Assembly (NCBI GenBank): GCA_027295475.1
Contig: JAPUKV010000060.1
Span: forward strand, 1 to 31,778
Direction: 5' to 3'
DNA: 31,778 bases
Source of the DNA: Pseudomonadota bacterium
Lineage (GTDB): Bacteria; Pseudomonadota; Gammaproteobacteria; Woeseiales; Woeseiaceae
Positions 16,149 to 26,900 of the stretch are shown here, one piece after another. Each line of letters starts with the position of its first letter. Within the stretch, counting starts at the first letter, position 1. The notes below the pieces were generated by a model. The model saw only the letters and a list, made by a program, of their open reading frames with translations, made no database searches and was not told where the DNA came from. Position numbers and translations under genes: made by a program.

Positions 16149-16673
16149 ATGACTGGAGCAACATCCAGGTTGCTCGCTCGCCTGGAGCGTTGGGGAACCG
16201 CAGCGGAAGACGCCTCGCTGGTCCTGTTATTGGGCTCATTGATGATACTGGCGGTTGGTCAGATCGTCTTACGCATCTTTTTCGATTCTGGCCTGATATG
16301 GGCGGATGAGTTACTCAGAATCATGGTGCTCTGGATCGCGCTGATTGCATCGGTCGCAGCGGCACGAAGCAAGCGGCACCTCAGAATCGACATACTTTCG
16401 CATTTCGTTCCCGAGCGATATACACAGGTCCCCGGCATCATCGTCGATGGATTTACTGCTTCGATCTGTGGTCTTCTTGCGTGGCACTCGATCCGATTCC
16501 TGCAGATCACGATAGAGATGGACGACACGGTACTCGTGGATTTCCCATCGTGGATTGCGTATGGCATTTTGCCGGTGGCATTTCTCCTCATGTGCTACCG
16601 CTTTTTCGTGCTATTTGCGAAAGGAATGGTCGATGCTCTTAGCGAGAAAAAAATCCCGGAAGCGGAAAAATGA
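16149..16673 (+). CDS. dctQ: TRAP transporter small permease DctQ
   Basis: This is the four-helix small membrane subunit that joins DctM. The 174 residues show segments at SLVLLLGSLMILAVGQIVLR, then LLRIMVLWIALIASVAAAR, GIIVDGFTASICGLLAWHS and IAYGILPVAFLLMCYRFF. The family motif around WADELLR is present. It follows dctP by 2 bp and its TGA overlaps the ATG of dctM (ATGA), so the three genes are translated together. Confidence 0.93.
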   Translation: MTGATSRLLARLERWGTAAEDASLVLLLGSLMILAVGQIVLRIFFDSGLIWADELLRIMVLWIALIASVAAARSKRHLRIDILSHFVPERYTQVPGIIVDGFTASICGLLAWHSIRFLQITIEMDDTVLVDFPSWIAYGILPVAFLLMCYRFFVLFAKGMVDALSEKKIPEAEK

Positions 16674-17929
16674 TATTGCTGGGGCTATTACTCGTACTCC
16701 TGGCAGTATTTGGCGCGCCATTATTCGCGGTAATCGCGGCAAGTGCCATGCTCGGATACCAAAAGGAAGGAATCGACCTGATGGCAATGGCTATCGAGGT
16801 CCTCGGTATTTCACAGATGCCGTTTCTTTCAGCGATACCACTGTTCACTTTTGCCGGATATCTTCTCAGTGAAAGTAATGCTCCTGGCCGCCTCGTGCGG
16901 CTCACTGGTGCGGTGCTCGGCTGGATGCCCGGTGGGCTCGCGCTTGTGGCTCTGGGCGCCTGCGCATTCTTCACCGCGTTTACCGGAGCATCGGGTGTCA
17001 CGATCATCGCTCTTGGGGCAATTCTGTATCCAGCACTAAAGGAAGACGGTTACCCGGATAATTTTAATCTCGGCCTTGTCACGACCTCTGGCAGCCTGGG
17101 TTTGTTGTTTGCGCCATCGCTGCCACTTATCCTGTATGGCATTGTTGCCGAAGTCTCGATAGATAACCTGTTTCTGGCCGGCATTCTTCCAGGTTTGCTC
17201 ATGCTGATGATGTTGTCGGGGTGGAGCCTCTGGGTTAATCGGGCTAACCGAAAACCGCTCGCTACGTTTTCATTTCGCAAGGTTGGAGCGTCACTGCGTG
17301 AGTCGATTTGGGAGTTACCGCTGCCGATCGTTGTTCTCGGCGGAATTTATTCCGGCTTCTTTGCGGTTTCGGAAGCTGCTGCTGTCACAGCATTGTATGT
17401 GTTGATTGTGGAAGTCGTCATTCATCGCGAAATAAAGCTGTCGGAACTGCCGCGCATCATGCGTGAATCCATGCTGCTTGTCGGGGGAATACTCATTATT
17501 TTGGGCGTGTCCCTCGCGTCAACGAATTACATGATCGATGCTGGTGTGCCGCAGAAAATACTGGAATTCGTATCGGCATTTGTAACCGGTCAGGCAAGTT
17601 TTCTGTTTCTGTTACTAATTTTTCTGCTGATACTTGGGGCAATTCTGGATATTTTTTCCGCCACGGTATTGATCGTACCGCTAATTTTGCCGATTGCAGC
17701 ACTGTACGGCATAAACGAAGTTCACTTGGGGATAGTATTCCTCGCGGCTATGCAATTGGGTTACCTGACACCACCGGTTGGGTTGAACCTGTTTATCGCG
17801 AGCTATCGATTCGACAAGCCCATAATGACGGTCTATGCAGCGACATTCCCGTTTCTGATGATTCTTTTGTTATCAGTAATTCTGATCATGTACTGGCCGA
17901 GTTTGTCTCTTTTTCTGGTACCTGGGTGA
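16670..17929 (+). CDS. dctM: TRAP transporter large permease DctM
   Basis: This is the Na+-driven large membrane subunit, 419 residues with about 12 helices. Landmarks are LFTFAGYLLSESNAPGRLV, FTAFTGASGVTIIALG (first helical hairpin), TSGSLGLLFAPSLPLILYG, SEAAAVTALYVL and the second half LGAILDIFSATVLIVPLILP with GYLTPPVGLNLFIAS. It overlaps dctQ by 4 bp. It is the last transporter gene; the next ORF starts 78 bp later with its own good SD. Confidence 0.95.
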   Translation: MILLGLLLVLLAVFGAPLFAVIAASAMLGYQKEGIDLMAMAIEVLGISQMPFLSAIPLFTFAGYLLSESNAPGRLVRLTGAVLGWMPGGLALVALGACAFFTAFTGASGVTIIALGAILYPALKEDGYPDNFNLGLVTTSGSLGLLFAPSLPLILYGIVAEVSIDNLFLAGILPGLLMLMMLSGWSLWVNRANRKPLATFSFRKVGASLRESIWELPLPIVVLGGIYSGFFAVSEAAAVTALYVLIVEVVIHREIKLSELPRIMRESMLLVGGILIILGVSLASTNYMIDAGVPQKILEFVSAFVTGQASFLFLLLIFLLILGAILDIFSATVLIVPLILPIAALYGINEVHLGIVFLAAMQLGYLTPPVGLNLFIASYRFDKPIMTVYAATFPFLMILLLSVILIMYWPSLSLFLVPG

Positions 17930-18006
17930 AGATATTTGATTTGACTGGCTTTGGCCGCAGCGGGCAAGGTTAGACCAATAACGGACAAAATGCTGAGGAA
18001 AAAATC

Positions 18007-19107
18007 ATGAATCGACCGGGACTCGCAATTGGATCCCTGCTTGTGTTCACCCTGACATCGTCGGCAAGTGCAGAATCAGGCCCGGATTTGGATGATATTC
18101 GCTTGCCGTCGGGATTCTCGATAGAGCTTTATACGAACGAAGTTCCGAACGCCCGTTCTCTTGCGTTAGGCGAACAAGGGACGATTTTTGTCGGTACCCG
18201 GAAAGACGGTCGTGTATATGCTGTGGTTGCGCGTGAAAACGAAGCGCCCCGTGTAGTCACTATTGCCAAAGACTTGAATATGCCAAACGGCGTGGCTTTT
18301 CACGACGGCAATTTGTACGTTGCCGAGGTTTCACGCATAAGCAGGTACAGTGACATCGAGTCGAGTCTCGAGAGTATTCCCGAGCCGGAAGTCGTCAATG
18401 AGACTTTTCCGTCGGAACGGCACCACGGTTGGCGATACATAGACTTTGGTCTTGACGGCAAGCTCTACATAAGCATCGGCGTACCATGCAACATTTGCAA
18501 GAAAGAAGGATTTGGCAACATAACGCGACTGAACGCCGACGGTTCCGGAAAGGAAATCGTTGCCACCGGAGTACGAAATTCAGTTGGATTTACCTGGCAC
18601 CCGGAAACCGGGGAAATGTGGTTCACTGACAACGGTCGGGACATGCTCGGCGATGATGTGCCAGCGGACGAGCTTAATCACCTCCGAACATTCGGCGCTC
18701 ATTTCGGTTATCCGTTCTGTCACGCCGGTGAGATCAGCGACCCCGAATTCGGAGAGCAGGGTAATTGCCGGGATTTCACCGCTCCGGCTCTGAAGCTCGG
18801 GCCGCACGTGGCGGCGCTGGGACTCAAATTTTATACCGGTGATATGTTTCCACCCAAATATCGGGGACAGCTGTTCATCGCCGAGCACGGGTCCTGGAAC
18901 CGGTCGGAAAAGATCGGCTACAGAATTATGTTGGTACGAATGGGCGATAATGGGCCGTCCGGATACGAAGTATTTGCGGATGGCTGGCTCAAGGGAGACG
19001 AGGTTTCGGGCCGTCCAGTGGATTTATTGTTTCTTGACGACGGTTCGATGTTAGTCAGTGATGACAAATCCGGTAGCATTTACCGAATTAGCTACCAGCA
19101 TCCTTGA
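18007..19107 (+). CDS. Secreted PQQ-type sugar (sorbosone/glucose) dehydrogenase-like protein
   Basis: This is a six-bladed beta-propeller protein of the glucose/sorbosone dehydrogenase family, predicted to be periplasmic. The signal peptide ends near SASA (residue 22). Likely catalytic and cofactor-site features are the HHGWRYIDFGLDGKLY blade, ATGVRNSVGFTWHPETG, FTDNGRD, LGAHFGYPFCH-like segment and FIAEHGSWNRS. The four cysteines (CNIC pair, FCH and NCRD) could form disulfides. TGAGGA seven bases before ATG 18007 supports the start. The members vary and some may not bind PQQ. No PQQ synthesis genes are in the window. The natural substrate is unknown. Confidence 0.82.
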   Translation: MNRPGLAIGSLLVFTLTSSASAESGPDLDDIRLPSGFSIELYTNEVPNARSLALGEQGTIFVGTRKDGRVYAVVARENEAPRVVTIAKDLNMPNGVAFHDGNLYVAEVSRISRYSDIESSLESIPEPEVVNETFPSERHHGWRYIDFGLDGKLYISIGVPCNICKKEGFGNITRLNADGSGKEIVATGVRNSVGFTWHPETGEMWFTDNGRDMLGDDVPADELNHLRTFGAHFGYPFCHAGEISDPEFGEQGNCRDFTAPALKLGPHVAALGLKFYTGDMFPPKYRGQLFIAEHGSWNRSEKIGYRIMLVRMGDNGPSGYEVFADGWLKGDEVSGRPVDLLFLDDGSMLVSDDKSGSIYRISYQHP

Positions 19108-19190
19108 ATTGCCGATTTCGGTCGAACTGGGCTGGTGATCAGAGAATCGTTGCAGGAATATTTCGTTTTGGCAAAGATGGAGAGTAAAGA

Positions 19191-21047
19191 ATGAGTATGC
19201 GCGATACCGTGCTGAAGATTTTTTCTGCATTGTGGACCGGTGTTGATGGCATCCGCAAGGTTTTGCACCTGCTGGTTCTGTTGTTCATTTTTTCAATCGT
19301 GTTTGGAACAATATCATCGACTGTACCGAGATTGCCCAGTGAAGCGGCGCTGATTATCCAGCCAGTTGGTGTACTGGTCGAGCAATTGGCGGGCGATCCT
19401 TATGATCGCGCGATCGCCGGACTGCTCGGCGATGAAGATCCACAGACGCTCGTGCAGGACATCGTCGACGGCCTCGAATATGCGAAAGATGATTCACGCA
19501 TCAAAGCGGTCGTGCTTGATCTGCGTAGTCTCCGCGGGGGAGGTCTCAGCAAGCTGCACAGAATCGGCGCTGCATTGGACGAATTTCGTGCCTCGGGCAA
19601 GCCGGTCATTGCGAACGCGGATTTTTTGGATCAGCGGGCCTACTACCTCGCTTCGCATGCTGATGAAATTTATTTGCACCCGGATGGTCTGGTTTTTCTG
19701 CCGGGCTTTTCTGTGTACCGGAACTATTTCAAAGACGCGATCGACAAGCTCAGGATCGACTGGAATATCTTCAAGGTTGGTACGCACAAGTCATTTGTCG
19801 AACCGTATATGCGAATGGACATGTCCGAGGAAGATCTCGAGTCCACCACAGAATTGCTCGACCAGCTTTGGAAGGCCTACCGGGAGGAAGTCGCTGCGGC
19901 CCGCGGTTTCGATGTTAGCGTCATCGATGACTTCTCTCTGAACCTCCTGGAGAACGCGAGGAATGAGAATGGCGATATCGCCGCATTGGCACTTAGCTTT
20001 GGCCTGATCGACGGACTGCTGACAAGAGCAGAGTTCAACACAATAATTATCGGGCATGTCGGCGTTGACGCCAAGAGTCCGGATTCGTATCGCGCCATTG
20101 AGCTGGATGACTTCCTGGCACAGACACGTCTCCTGAAAGGAGACAAATCCGCCAAAGAAAACATTGCGATCATTGTGGCATCGGGTGAGATTCTTAACGG
20201 AACTCAGGCACCCGGACTGATTGGGGGCGATTCTACAGCCAGGCTGTTGCGCCGTGCGCGTAACGACGACTCTGTGAAAGCCGTGGTTCTTCGCGTGGAC
20301 AGTCCCGGCGGCAGTGCGTTCGCATCGGAGATAATCCGTAATGAAATTGTGGCCTTGAAAGACGCCGGCAAGCCTGTCGTGGCGTCCATGGGCAGTGTCG
20401 CTGCTTCGGGTGGTTACTGGATTTCGATGGCGGCAGACAAAATCTATGCGAATTCCAAAACAATCACCGGCTCGATCGGGATATTCGGCATGTTCCCGAC
20501 GTTCCAGCGATCTCTCGCGGTGCTTGGTATCGCGACGGACGGAGTAGGAACGACGGCCTGGGCAGGTCAGTTGCGCCCCGACCGGGCCATGTCCGATGAT
20601 GCCAAGGCGCTGTTCCAGATAATCATCGACAAGGGCTACGACGAATTTATCAGCAGAGTCTCCGAACACCGCAACCTCGATAAGATCGAGGTCGATCACA
20701 TCGGACAGGGCCAGGTATGGACCGGAGCGGATGCTCTGGGATTCGGCTTAATCGACGAAATTGGCAACCTCGATGAGGCTGTCGCTGCTGCTGCGGAACT
20801 CGCAAGCCTTGACGCCGAAGCCTTCGGTCGAAAATCGTTCGAAAAGGAACTGACTCCGGGTGAACAGCTTGTCCTCGATTTTCTGGCCTCGGCAATGTGG
20901 CTCGGAATCGAGCCGCAAAGCCTCGTCAGCAGACCCGCGAAGTCCGTGCAAGGTCTTGTCGAAATCGTCGAGAATGCGCTGGCGCCTGTGTTGCGTTTCA
21001 ACGATCCAAAAGGCGTCTATGCCCATTGTTTTTGCGCCTTCGAATAA
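19191..21047 (+). CDS. sppA: Signal peptide peptidase SppA, 67-kDa type
   Basis: This inner-membrane Ser/Lys protease degrades cleaved signal peptides. It has one N-terminal membrane helix (VLHLLVLLFIFSIVFG) and two tandem ClpP-like domains. The catalytic lysine is Lys200 in VGTHKSFVEPY of the first domain, and the nucleophile is Ser406 in SVAASGGYW of the second, very close to Lys209/Ser409 of E. coli. The 618 residues match the long proteobacterial form. GGAGAG at 19179-19184 supports ATG 19191. It is monocistronic or follows the dehydrogenase gene by 83 bp, and converges with tdh. Confidence 0.95.
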   Translation: MSMRDTVLKIFSALWTGVDGIRKVLHLLVLLFIFSIVFGTISSTVPRLPSEAALIIQPVGVLVEQLAGDPYDRAIAGLLGDEDPQTLVQDIVDGLEYAKDDSRIKAVVLDLRSLRGGGLSKLHRIGAALDEFRASGKPVIANADFLDQRAYYLASHADEIYLHPDGLVFLPGFSVYRNYFKDAIDKLRIDWNIFKVGTHKSFVEPYMRMDMSEEDLESTTELLDQLWKAYREEVAAARGFDVSVIDDFSLNLLENARNENGDIAALALSFGLIDGLLTRAEFNTIIIGHVGVDAKSPDSYRAIELDDFLAQTRLLKGDKSAKENIAIIVASGEILNGTQAPGLIGGDSTARLLRRARNDDSVKAVVLRVDSPGGSAFASEIIRNEIVALKDAGKPVVASMGSVAASGGYWISMAADKIYANSKTITGSIGIFGMFPTFQRSLAVLGIATDGVGTTAWAGQLRPDRAMSDDAKALFQIIIDKGYDEFISRVSEHRNLDKIEVDHIGQGQVWTGADALGFGLIDEIGNLDEAVAAAAELASLDAEAFGRKSFEKELTPGEQLVLDFLASAMWLGIEPQSLVSRPAKSVQGLVEIVENALAPVLRFNDPKGVYAHCFCAFE

Positions 21048-21057
21048 AAACGTATTC

Positions 21058-21086
21058 GTAGGAGTGATGCGTAGGAGCGGCCGTCC
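21058..21086. repeat. Degenerate REP-like fragment between sppA and tdh
   Basis: GTAGGAG occurs twice (21058-21064 and 21071-21077). The second is followed by CGGCCGTCCTTA, close to the CGTAGGAGC-CCGTCCTGA of the inverted repeat at 28434-28504. It looks like a decayed single copy of the same family and sits in a convergent gene gap, as the intact one does. Confidence 0.45.
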
Positions 21087-22112
21087 TTACTTCCAGTTCA
21101 GGAGCACCTTGCCGGACTGCCCCGACTCCATAAGCTGGAAAGCATCTTCATAGTCGTTCATTTCGAAGTGGTGGGTGATGACCGGGCTGATGTCGAGGCC
21201 GCTCTGCAACATACTCGTCATCTTGTACCAGGTCTCGAACATCTCGCGTCCGTATATTCCTTTTAGCAGCAGACCCTTGAATATCACTTCGCTCCAGTCG
21301 ATGGCGGTTTCTTCGGGCGGAATTCCGAGCAGGGCAACACGGCCGCCGTGATGCAATGTCCTGAGCATGTCGCGGAAGGCCGATGGATTGCCCGACATCT
21401 CCATGCCGACATCGAAACCTTCCTCCATGCCGAGCTCGTTCATCGTGTCGTCAAGCGAGCCTGCCGTCACGTTCAGCACCACCGTGGCGCCCATTTTTTT
21501 TGCGAGCCGAAGGCGGTAGTCGTTGATGTCTGTAATAACGATATGACGGGCGCCAGCGTAACGGGCGATGGCGACAGCCATGATGCCGATCGGTCCGGCG
21601 CCGGTGATCAAGACGTCTTCACCAACGAGATCGAATGACAGGGCAGCATGCGTCGCGTTACCCAGCGGATCGAGTATCGACGCCATGTCGTCGCTAATCG
21701 CATCGGGCAACTTGAACACGTTGAAAGCAGGGACAGCTATGTATTCTGCAAATGCGCCTGGCCTGTCAACACCGACACCTGCCGTGTGGATGCAGAGGTG
21801 GCGACGCCCGGCACGACAGTTGCGACAAACGCCACATGTTATGTGGCCTTCGGCAGAGACGCGATCGCCTATGACAAAACCCTTGACCTCGCTTCCGTAT
21901 TCGACGATTTCGCCGGTGAATTCATGGCCGATGGCGATCGGCATAGGAATGGTTTTACTGGCCCAGGCATCCCACTGATAAATGTGAATATCCGTGCCAC
22001 AGATCGCGGTGCGGCCGACTTTGATCAGAACGTCATTGTGGCCGGGCTTCGGCATATCTATGTCCTCGAGCCAGATTCCGCGCTCAGGTTTCGATTTGAC
22101 CAGTGCTTTCAT
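21087..22112 (-). CDS. tdh: L-threonine 3-dehydrogenase
   Basis: This enzyme oxidises L-threonine with NAD+ to 2-amino-3-oxobutyrate, the substrate of Kbl. It is a zinc medium-chain dehydrogenase of 341 residues, as in E. coli. Catalytic-zinc Cys38 is in [12 protein letters not shown], and [12 protein letters not shown] carries the His/Glu. The structural zinc lobe is [15 protein letters not shown], and the NAD-binding loop is [18 protein letters not shown]. The end [13 protein letters not shown] is typical. It starts 7 bp after the kbl stop, so the two form an operon. Confidence 0.97.
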   Translation of the reverse strand: MKALVKSKPERGIWLEDIDMPKPGHNDVLIKVGRTAICGTDIHIYQWDAWASKTIPMPIAIGHEFTGEIVEYGSEVKGFVIGDRVSAEGHITCGVCRNCRAGRRHLCIHTAGVGVDRPGAFAEYIAVPAFNVFKLPDAISDDMASILDPLGNATHAALSFDLVGEDVLITGAGPIGIMAVAIARYAGARHIVITDINDYRLRLAKKMGATVVLNVTAGSLDDTMNELGMEEGFDVGMEMSGNPSAFRDMLRTLHHGGRVALLGIPPEETAIDWSEVIFKGLLLKGIYGREMFETWYKMTSMLQSGLDISPVITHHFEMNDYEDAFQLMESGQSGKVLLNWK

Positions 22113-22119
22113 GCTGTTC

Positions 22120-23319
22120 TCAGCTTAAGATTTTCAGTTCACGGCCGACTTCGGCAAATGCGCCTACCGCCTGGTCGAGGTGATCACGGGTCAGGCCGGC
22201 GGACATCTGTGTCCGTATGCGTGCCTGGCCCTTCGGCACGACCGGGAAGGCAAACCCGATTACATAGATCCCGCGATCGAGCAAACGATCGGCCATTGTC
22301 GTTGCGAGCTTGGCGTCACCGAGCATTACGGGGATGATGGGATGCTCGCCGGGTTTGAGCTCGAAACCAAGCTTCGTCATTTTGTCACGAAAATAAGCTG
22401 TATTTTCCCACAACTGATCGCGCAGGCTTGCGTCGTTCTCAAGCAGATCGAGCACCGTAATCGAAGTCGCTGCGATTGCGGGAGCAACCGAGTTGGAAAA
22501 CAAGTACGGCCTGGACCTTTGCCGCAGCCAGGCGACGATCTCTTTTCGCGCCGATGTATAGCCGCCTGACGCTCCACCCAGCGCCTTGCCCAGTGTCCCG
22601 GTAATAATGTCGATTCGGCCCATGACATCGCGGTACTCGTGTGTTCCTTTGCCATTGTCCCCAAGAAATCCGGCAGCATGCGCATCATCGATCATCGTCA
22701 ACGCATCGTAACGGTCAGCCAGCTCACAGATTGAATTAAGATCCGCGATCGTCCCGTCCATCGAGAATACGCCGTCGGTCGCGATCAGTCTCGTACGGCA
22801 ATCACCTGCCGCTTTGAGCTGGGACTCCAGATCATTCATATCGTTATTCTGATATCGAAAACGTTTTGCTTTGCAAAGGCGAATGCCGTCGATGATGCTG
22901 GCGTGATTGAGCGCATCGCTGATGACGGCGTCCTCCTCGTCAAGCAGGGTCTCGAAAAGACCACCGTTCGCATCAAAACAGGATGGATAGAGAATCGTGT
23001 CTTCGGTACCAAGGAAACGGCTGATGCGTTCTTCCAGTTGTTTGTGGACGGTTTGCGTTCCACAAATGAACCGGACCGAAGCCATGCCATAGCCGTACTC
23101 GTCAAGTGCTGCGTGCGCTGCCTCGATGATCGCCGGAAGATTGGCAAGTCCGAGGTAGTTGTTTGCACAGAGGTTAATGACTGGTGTCGTGCCGCCGTTA
23201 TTCCGGACATCGATTGCGGCCTGTTGTGGACCTGCGATCAGTCGTTCCTTCTTATAGAGACCCTGAGCTTTGAGCGCCTCTGTTTGTTCCGCAAGTGCGT
23301 CTAGAAAATTGCCGGGCAC
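22120..23319 (-). CDS. kbl: Glycine C-acetyltransferase (KBL)
   Basis: This PLP enzyme cleaves 2-amino-3-oxobutyrate with CoA to glycine and acetyl-CoA. The PLP lysine lies in [29 protein letters not shown] and the start of the large domain ([12 protein letters not shown]) are also clear. I prefer GTG 23319: GGAGGG sits seven bases upstream and the result is 399 residues, almost the E. coli length. A longer frame from ATG 23349 would start inside a probable -10 box (23350-23355) and add ten residues unlike the family. Operon with tdh; divergent from the Hsp15-like gene. Confidence 0.95.
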   Translation of the reverse strand: MPGNFLDALAEQTEALKAQGLYKKERLIAGPQQAAIDVRNNGGTTPVINLCANNYLGLANLPAIIEAAHAALDEYGYGMASVRFICGTQTVHKQLEERISRFLGTEDTILYPSCFDANGGLFETLLDEEDAVISDALNHASIIDGIRLCKAKRFRYQNNDMNDLESQLKAAGDCRTRLIATDGVFSMDGTIADLNSICELADRYDALTMIDDAHAAGFLGDNGKGTHEYRDVMGRIDIITGTLGKALGGASGGYTSARKEIVAWLRQRSRPYLFSNSVAPAIAATSITVLDLLENDASLRDQLWENTAYFRDKMTKLGFELKPGEHPIIPVMLGDAKLATTMADRLLDRGIYVIGFAFPVVPKGQARIRTQMSAGLTRDHLDQAVGAFAEVGRELKILS

Positions 23320-23349
23320 GGGATTGCCCTCCGAGCTGAAAGGCCGCAA

Positions 23350-23355
23350 AGTATA
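23350..23355 (-). promoter_or_regulatory. -10 box of kbl-tdh
   Basis: On the minus strand the hexamer is TATACT (5 of 6 to consensus), preceded by TGA. The -35 is weak. A start near 23343 gives a leader of about 24 nt to GTG 23319, and that leader contains the GGAGGG ribosome site (23327-23332). This decides between the two possible kbl starts. Confidence 0.45.
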
Positions 23356-23381
23356 TCAGGAGCGAATTGACACGGGGACGT

Positions 23382-23783
23382 ATGGCTGACAAGGATGACA
23401 ACGGACTGAGGGTCGATCGCTGGCTCTGGTTCACCCGCTTTCACAAGACGAGGATGCTGGCTTCCGCCGCGGTCCAGGCAGGTCATGTCAGGATTAACGG
23501 GGAGCGCGCAAGACCGGGCAACCGGGTCGTGCCTGGTGATACGGTCGAACTCGTCAAAGACCAGCTTCTGTACAAGTTGAGTATTCTGTCATTGCCGGTA
23601 CGCCGCGGGCCGGCGACCGCGGCACGGGAATGTTACGTGGAGGATTCTGCGACGCAGCAGAAGCGCCGGGAAGTGATTGCACAGATAAAAGAGGATCGTA
23701 GACAAATGCCACGAACCCGCGGCAAGCCTGACAAACATACGCGTCGGAAGCTTCGTGAGCGGAGTCGCCGGCAGCCAGACTGA
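23382..23783 (+). CDS. hslR: S4-domain RNA-binding protein, Hsp15 family
   Basis: Hsp15 binds stalled 50S subunits carrying peptidyl-tRNA after ribosome dissociation. The S4 domain is residues 9-65 (LRVDRWLWFTRFHKTR, AVQAGHVRINGERARPGNRV cited in parts, PGDTVEL). The basic tail RTRGKPDKHTRRKLRERSRR is the family's second landmark. The 133 residues match E. coli HslR. ATG 23382 is preferred to TTG 23367; the sequence GGGGACG just upstream may act as SD. It diverges from kbl with a gap of only 62 bp, so the two promoters overlap or interfere. Confidence 0.88.
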   Translation: MADKDDNGLRVDRWLWFTRFHKTRMLASAAVQAGHVRINGERARPGNRVVPGDTVELVKDQLLYKLSILSLPVRRGPATAARECYVEDSATQQKRREVIAQIKEDRRQMPRTRGKPDKHTRRKLRERSRRQPD

Positions 23784-23847
23784 TGTTTGTTGTCGACAGA
23801 TGCGAGCTTGCTGAAGAGTATGGACTGAAGCCGGCCGCGCAATACCC

Positions 23848-23853
23848 TATAAT
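23848..23853 (+). promoter_or_regulatory. -10 box of putA-sdaA
   Basis: A perfect TATAAT lies 58 bp before ATG 23912. The -35 at 17 bp is CTGAAG, a poor match, so an activator may be needed. No PutA-type DNA-binding domain is encoded in putA, so self-repression as in E. coli is not expected. Confidence 0.45.
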
Positions 23854-23911
23854 CGCCGCCCTTGTTGCGGTGTAACCAGCCCAATCGATACCGGCTGAAT
23901 GGTGCTCATTG

Positions 23912-26900
23912 ATGCGTTTCACTGATCATTCCTATATCAAAGCGGGGCCTTTGGGGCACGTAAGCGATAAGTACCTTGCGGACGAAGAGTCACTGGTCAA
24001 CGAGCTGATCGAGATTGCAGATTCGGGACATGCCGCGCGGGCGAAAATTCAGGGCACGGCAGCAAATCTGGTGCGTGCGGTCCGCCGGCAGGCGGCGCAA
24101 GAAGGCGGCATCGACGCCTTCTTACAGCAATACGATTTGTCATCCGAGGAAGGCGTGTTACTGATGTGCATAGCCGAAGCCTTGTTACGCATTCCCGATG
24201 CGGATACTGCGGATCGTTTGATAGCAGACAAGATCACGTCTGCGCGGTGGCAGGATCACCTTGGTGAAAGCGACTCACTTTTTGTAAACGCATCGACCTG
24301 GGGCCTGATGCTTACGGGCCGACTGCTGACCCTTGACGAGACGGCAACTTCCAACCCTGCAAAATATGTCGGCAAGCTCGCGAGTCGAGCCGGAGAACCG
24401 GTCGTCCGGGCCGCGATGCGGCAAGCCATGAGTATCATGGGTCACCAGTTCGTAATGGGCCGGACCATCGAGGAAGCGCTCGCCGTCTCACAGAAAAAAA
24501 ACGGGATACGCTATCGATATTCGTTCGACATGCTTGGCGAGGCAGCATTGACGGCCGTCGATGCGGACCATTACATGCAGTCATACACCTCAGCCATCGA
24601 CAGCATCGGTGACAGCGCCAACTCTTCGGGCGACGTAATTTCCGCGCCGAGTATTTCAGTAAAACTCTCTGCCTTGCATCCGCGCTATTCGTATACTCAG
24701 TACGACCGCGTCATGAACGAGCTTGTGCCACGCGTTGCCGAACTGGCAGTGCACGCATACGACAGAGGTATTGCGCTGACGATTGACGCAGAGGAGGCCG
24801 ATCGCCTCGAGCTGTCACTGGAAGTCTTCGAACGGGTTTATCGAGATAAGCGACTGGCGGGCTATGAAGGTCTGGGCCTGGCTGTTCAGTCCTACCTGCG
24901 GCGGGCCACCGATGTGCTGAAATTCCTGACGGATATTGCCGAGACGGTCGGCCGAAGAATTCCCGTGCGCCTGGTTAAGGGAGCGTATTGGGACACCGAA
25001 ATAAAGCATGACCAGGAGCAGGGGCTCGAAAGCTATTCGGTATTCACGCGCAAGGCGCACACGGACGTTTCTTACCTCGCTTGTGCGAGGTTGCTCGTCA
25101 ATGCGGGAGACAAATTGTATGCGCAGTTTGCAACGCATAATGCGCACACGCTCGCCAGCATTCTGTATTTCGCCGGTTCAAGGACCGACTTTGAATTTCA
25201 ACGGCTCTATGGTATGGGAGAAGAATTGTACGGCGAGCTCATCGACCCCGAGAAATTTGCCCGCGCATGTCGTGTCTATGCGCCGGTGGGCAATCACGAG
25301 GATTTGTTGCCTTATCTCGTGCGTCGTCTTCTGGAGAACGGCGCCAACACCTCATTTGTGAACCGCATCGTCGATAAGAGCATTGACGTAAGCGACGTTG
25401 TGGCGGATCCAATCGACATCGCCATCGCCGGCCAGTCGAAACCTCATCCGAGAATTCCTTCACCGCTGGATATTTTTCAACCGGAACGAAAAAATTCCCG
25501 TGGCCGCAACTTGCCGGATCGCCGGCTGACGGCAAAATTTCTTGATGAGATGCAAAAGGCGTCGGCCGAGAGCCTGTCGGCATGCGCAATCGTCGGCGGT
25601 CAGGAAATCCCGGGTTTGAAGGTGCCGTCGATCAATCCCGCGCAAACGGATCAGGTCGTCGGAATCTGCCAAACGGCGAATATCGATGCTGTGGACAGGG
25701 CCTTGGGTTTTGCCGACGCGGAACAACGCGGCTGGAACCAGACGCCGGCCGCGGACCGGGCGGCGATATTGCAAGCAGCCGCCGATCTCTTTGAACGACA
25801 TGCAGCCGAATTAACGGCGATCTGCGTTGCTGAAGCCGGTAAGACGGTGCCGGACGCGGTTTCCGAATTGAGGGAAGCGGTCGATTTTTTACGTTATTAC
25901 GCGGTCCAGGCGATCCGGCTATACGGCGAACGCACAATTCTTCCCGGCCCGACCGGTGAGCGAAACGAGATAGGCATGCGCGCACGTGGAACTTTTCTGT
26001 GTATAAGCCCGTGGAATTTTCCGTTGGCCATTTTCACCGGACAAGTTGCTGCTGCGCTGGCCAGCGGTAACGCGGTACTTGCAAAGCCGGCAGCGCAGAC
26101 TCCGCTGATCGCCTATCGGGCGGTGCGGCTGTTGCTCGAGGCTGGCGTGCCGGAAGGTGTATTGCACTTTCTGCCGGGCGACGGTGCGACTATCGGTGGT
26201 CATGCCGTGGCGGACCCGAGGGTTTCCGGCGTTGCGATTACCGGCTCGACCGAGACTGCAAGGATCATCAATCGGGCGCTGGCCAACCGGGAAGGGCCGA
26301 TCGCGACACTAATTGCCGAAACCGGCGGACAGAACGCGATGTTCGTCGACAGTTCGGCGCTACCCGAGCAGGTAGTGCTCGACGCGGTCTTGTCGGCGTT
26401 CAACAGTGCAGGCCAGCGATGTTCCGCACTTCGACTACTTTGCTTGCAGGAGGAAATCGCACCCCGCATAATCGAACTGCTATCCGGGCACATGGAAGAG
26501 CTGCGAATTGGTGATCCGGCCGATCTGTCAACGGATGTTGGACCGGTTATCGGTGCGGAAGCAAGAGATGCTATTGCAAAACACGTTGCCGACATTTCGA
26601 ATAAAGCGAGCATGATTTATCAGTGCGAAGTTCCGAAAGAATCAGATGGTGGAACATTTTATCCACCGACCGTCATTGAGATCGACAGTCTGGATCTCGT
26701 GCAACATGAAGTTTTTGGTCCCGTATTGCATATCATCCGATATTCGAGCGGCAAACTTGCGGAAATCCTGGATGCCGTCAATCAGTTGGGCTATGGGTTG
26801 ACAATGGGCGTGCACAGCCGAATCGACAGTCGCACGAGGGCTATCACGGAGCGATCCGGGGCCGGTAATATCTATATCAATCGCAACATGATCGGTGCGG

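Noticed and set aside
19791..20699. 302-codon antisense ORF within sppA
   Set aside because: The sppA frame carries both catalytic residues at the right places; the antisense product matches nothing I know.
21648..22337. 229-codon plus-strand ORF across tdh and kbl
   Set aside because: It spans the ends of two confident genes on the other strand, with no motif or SD.
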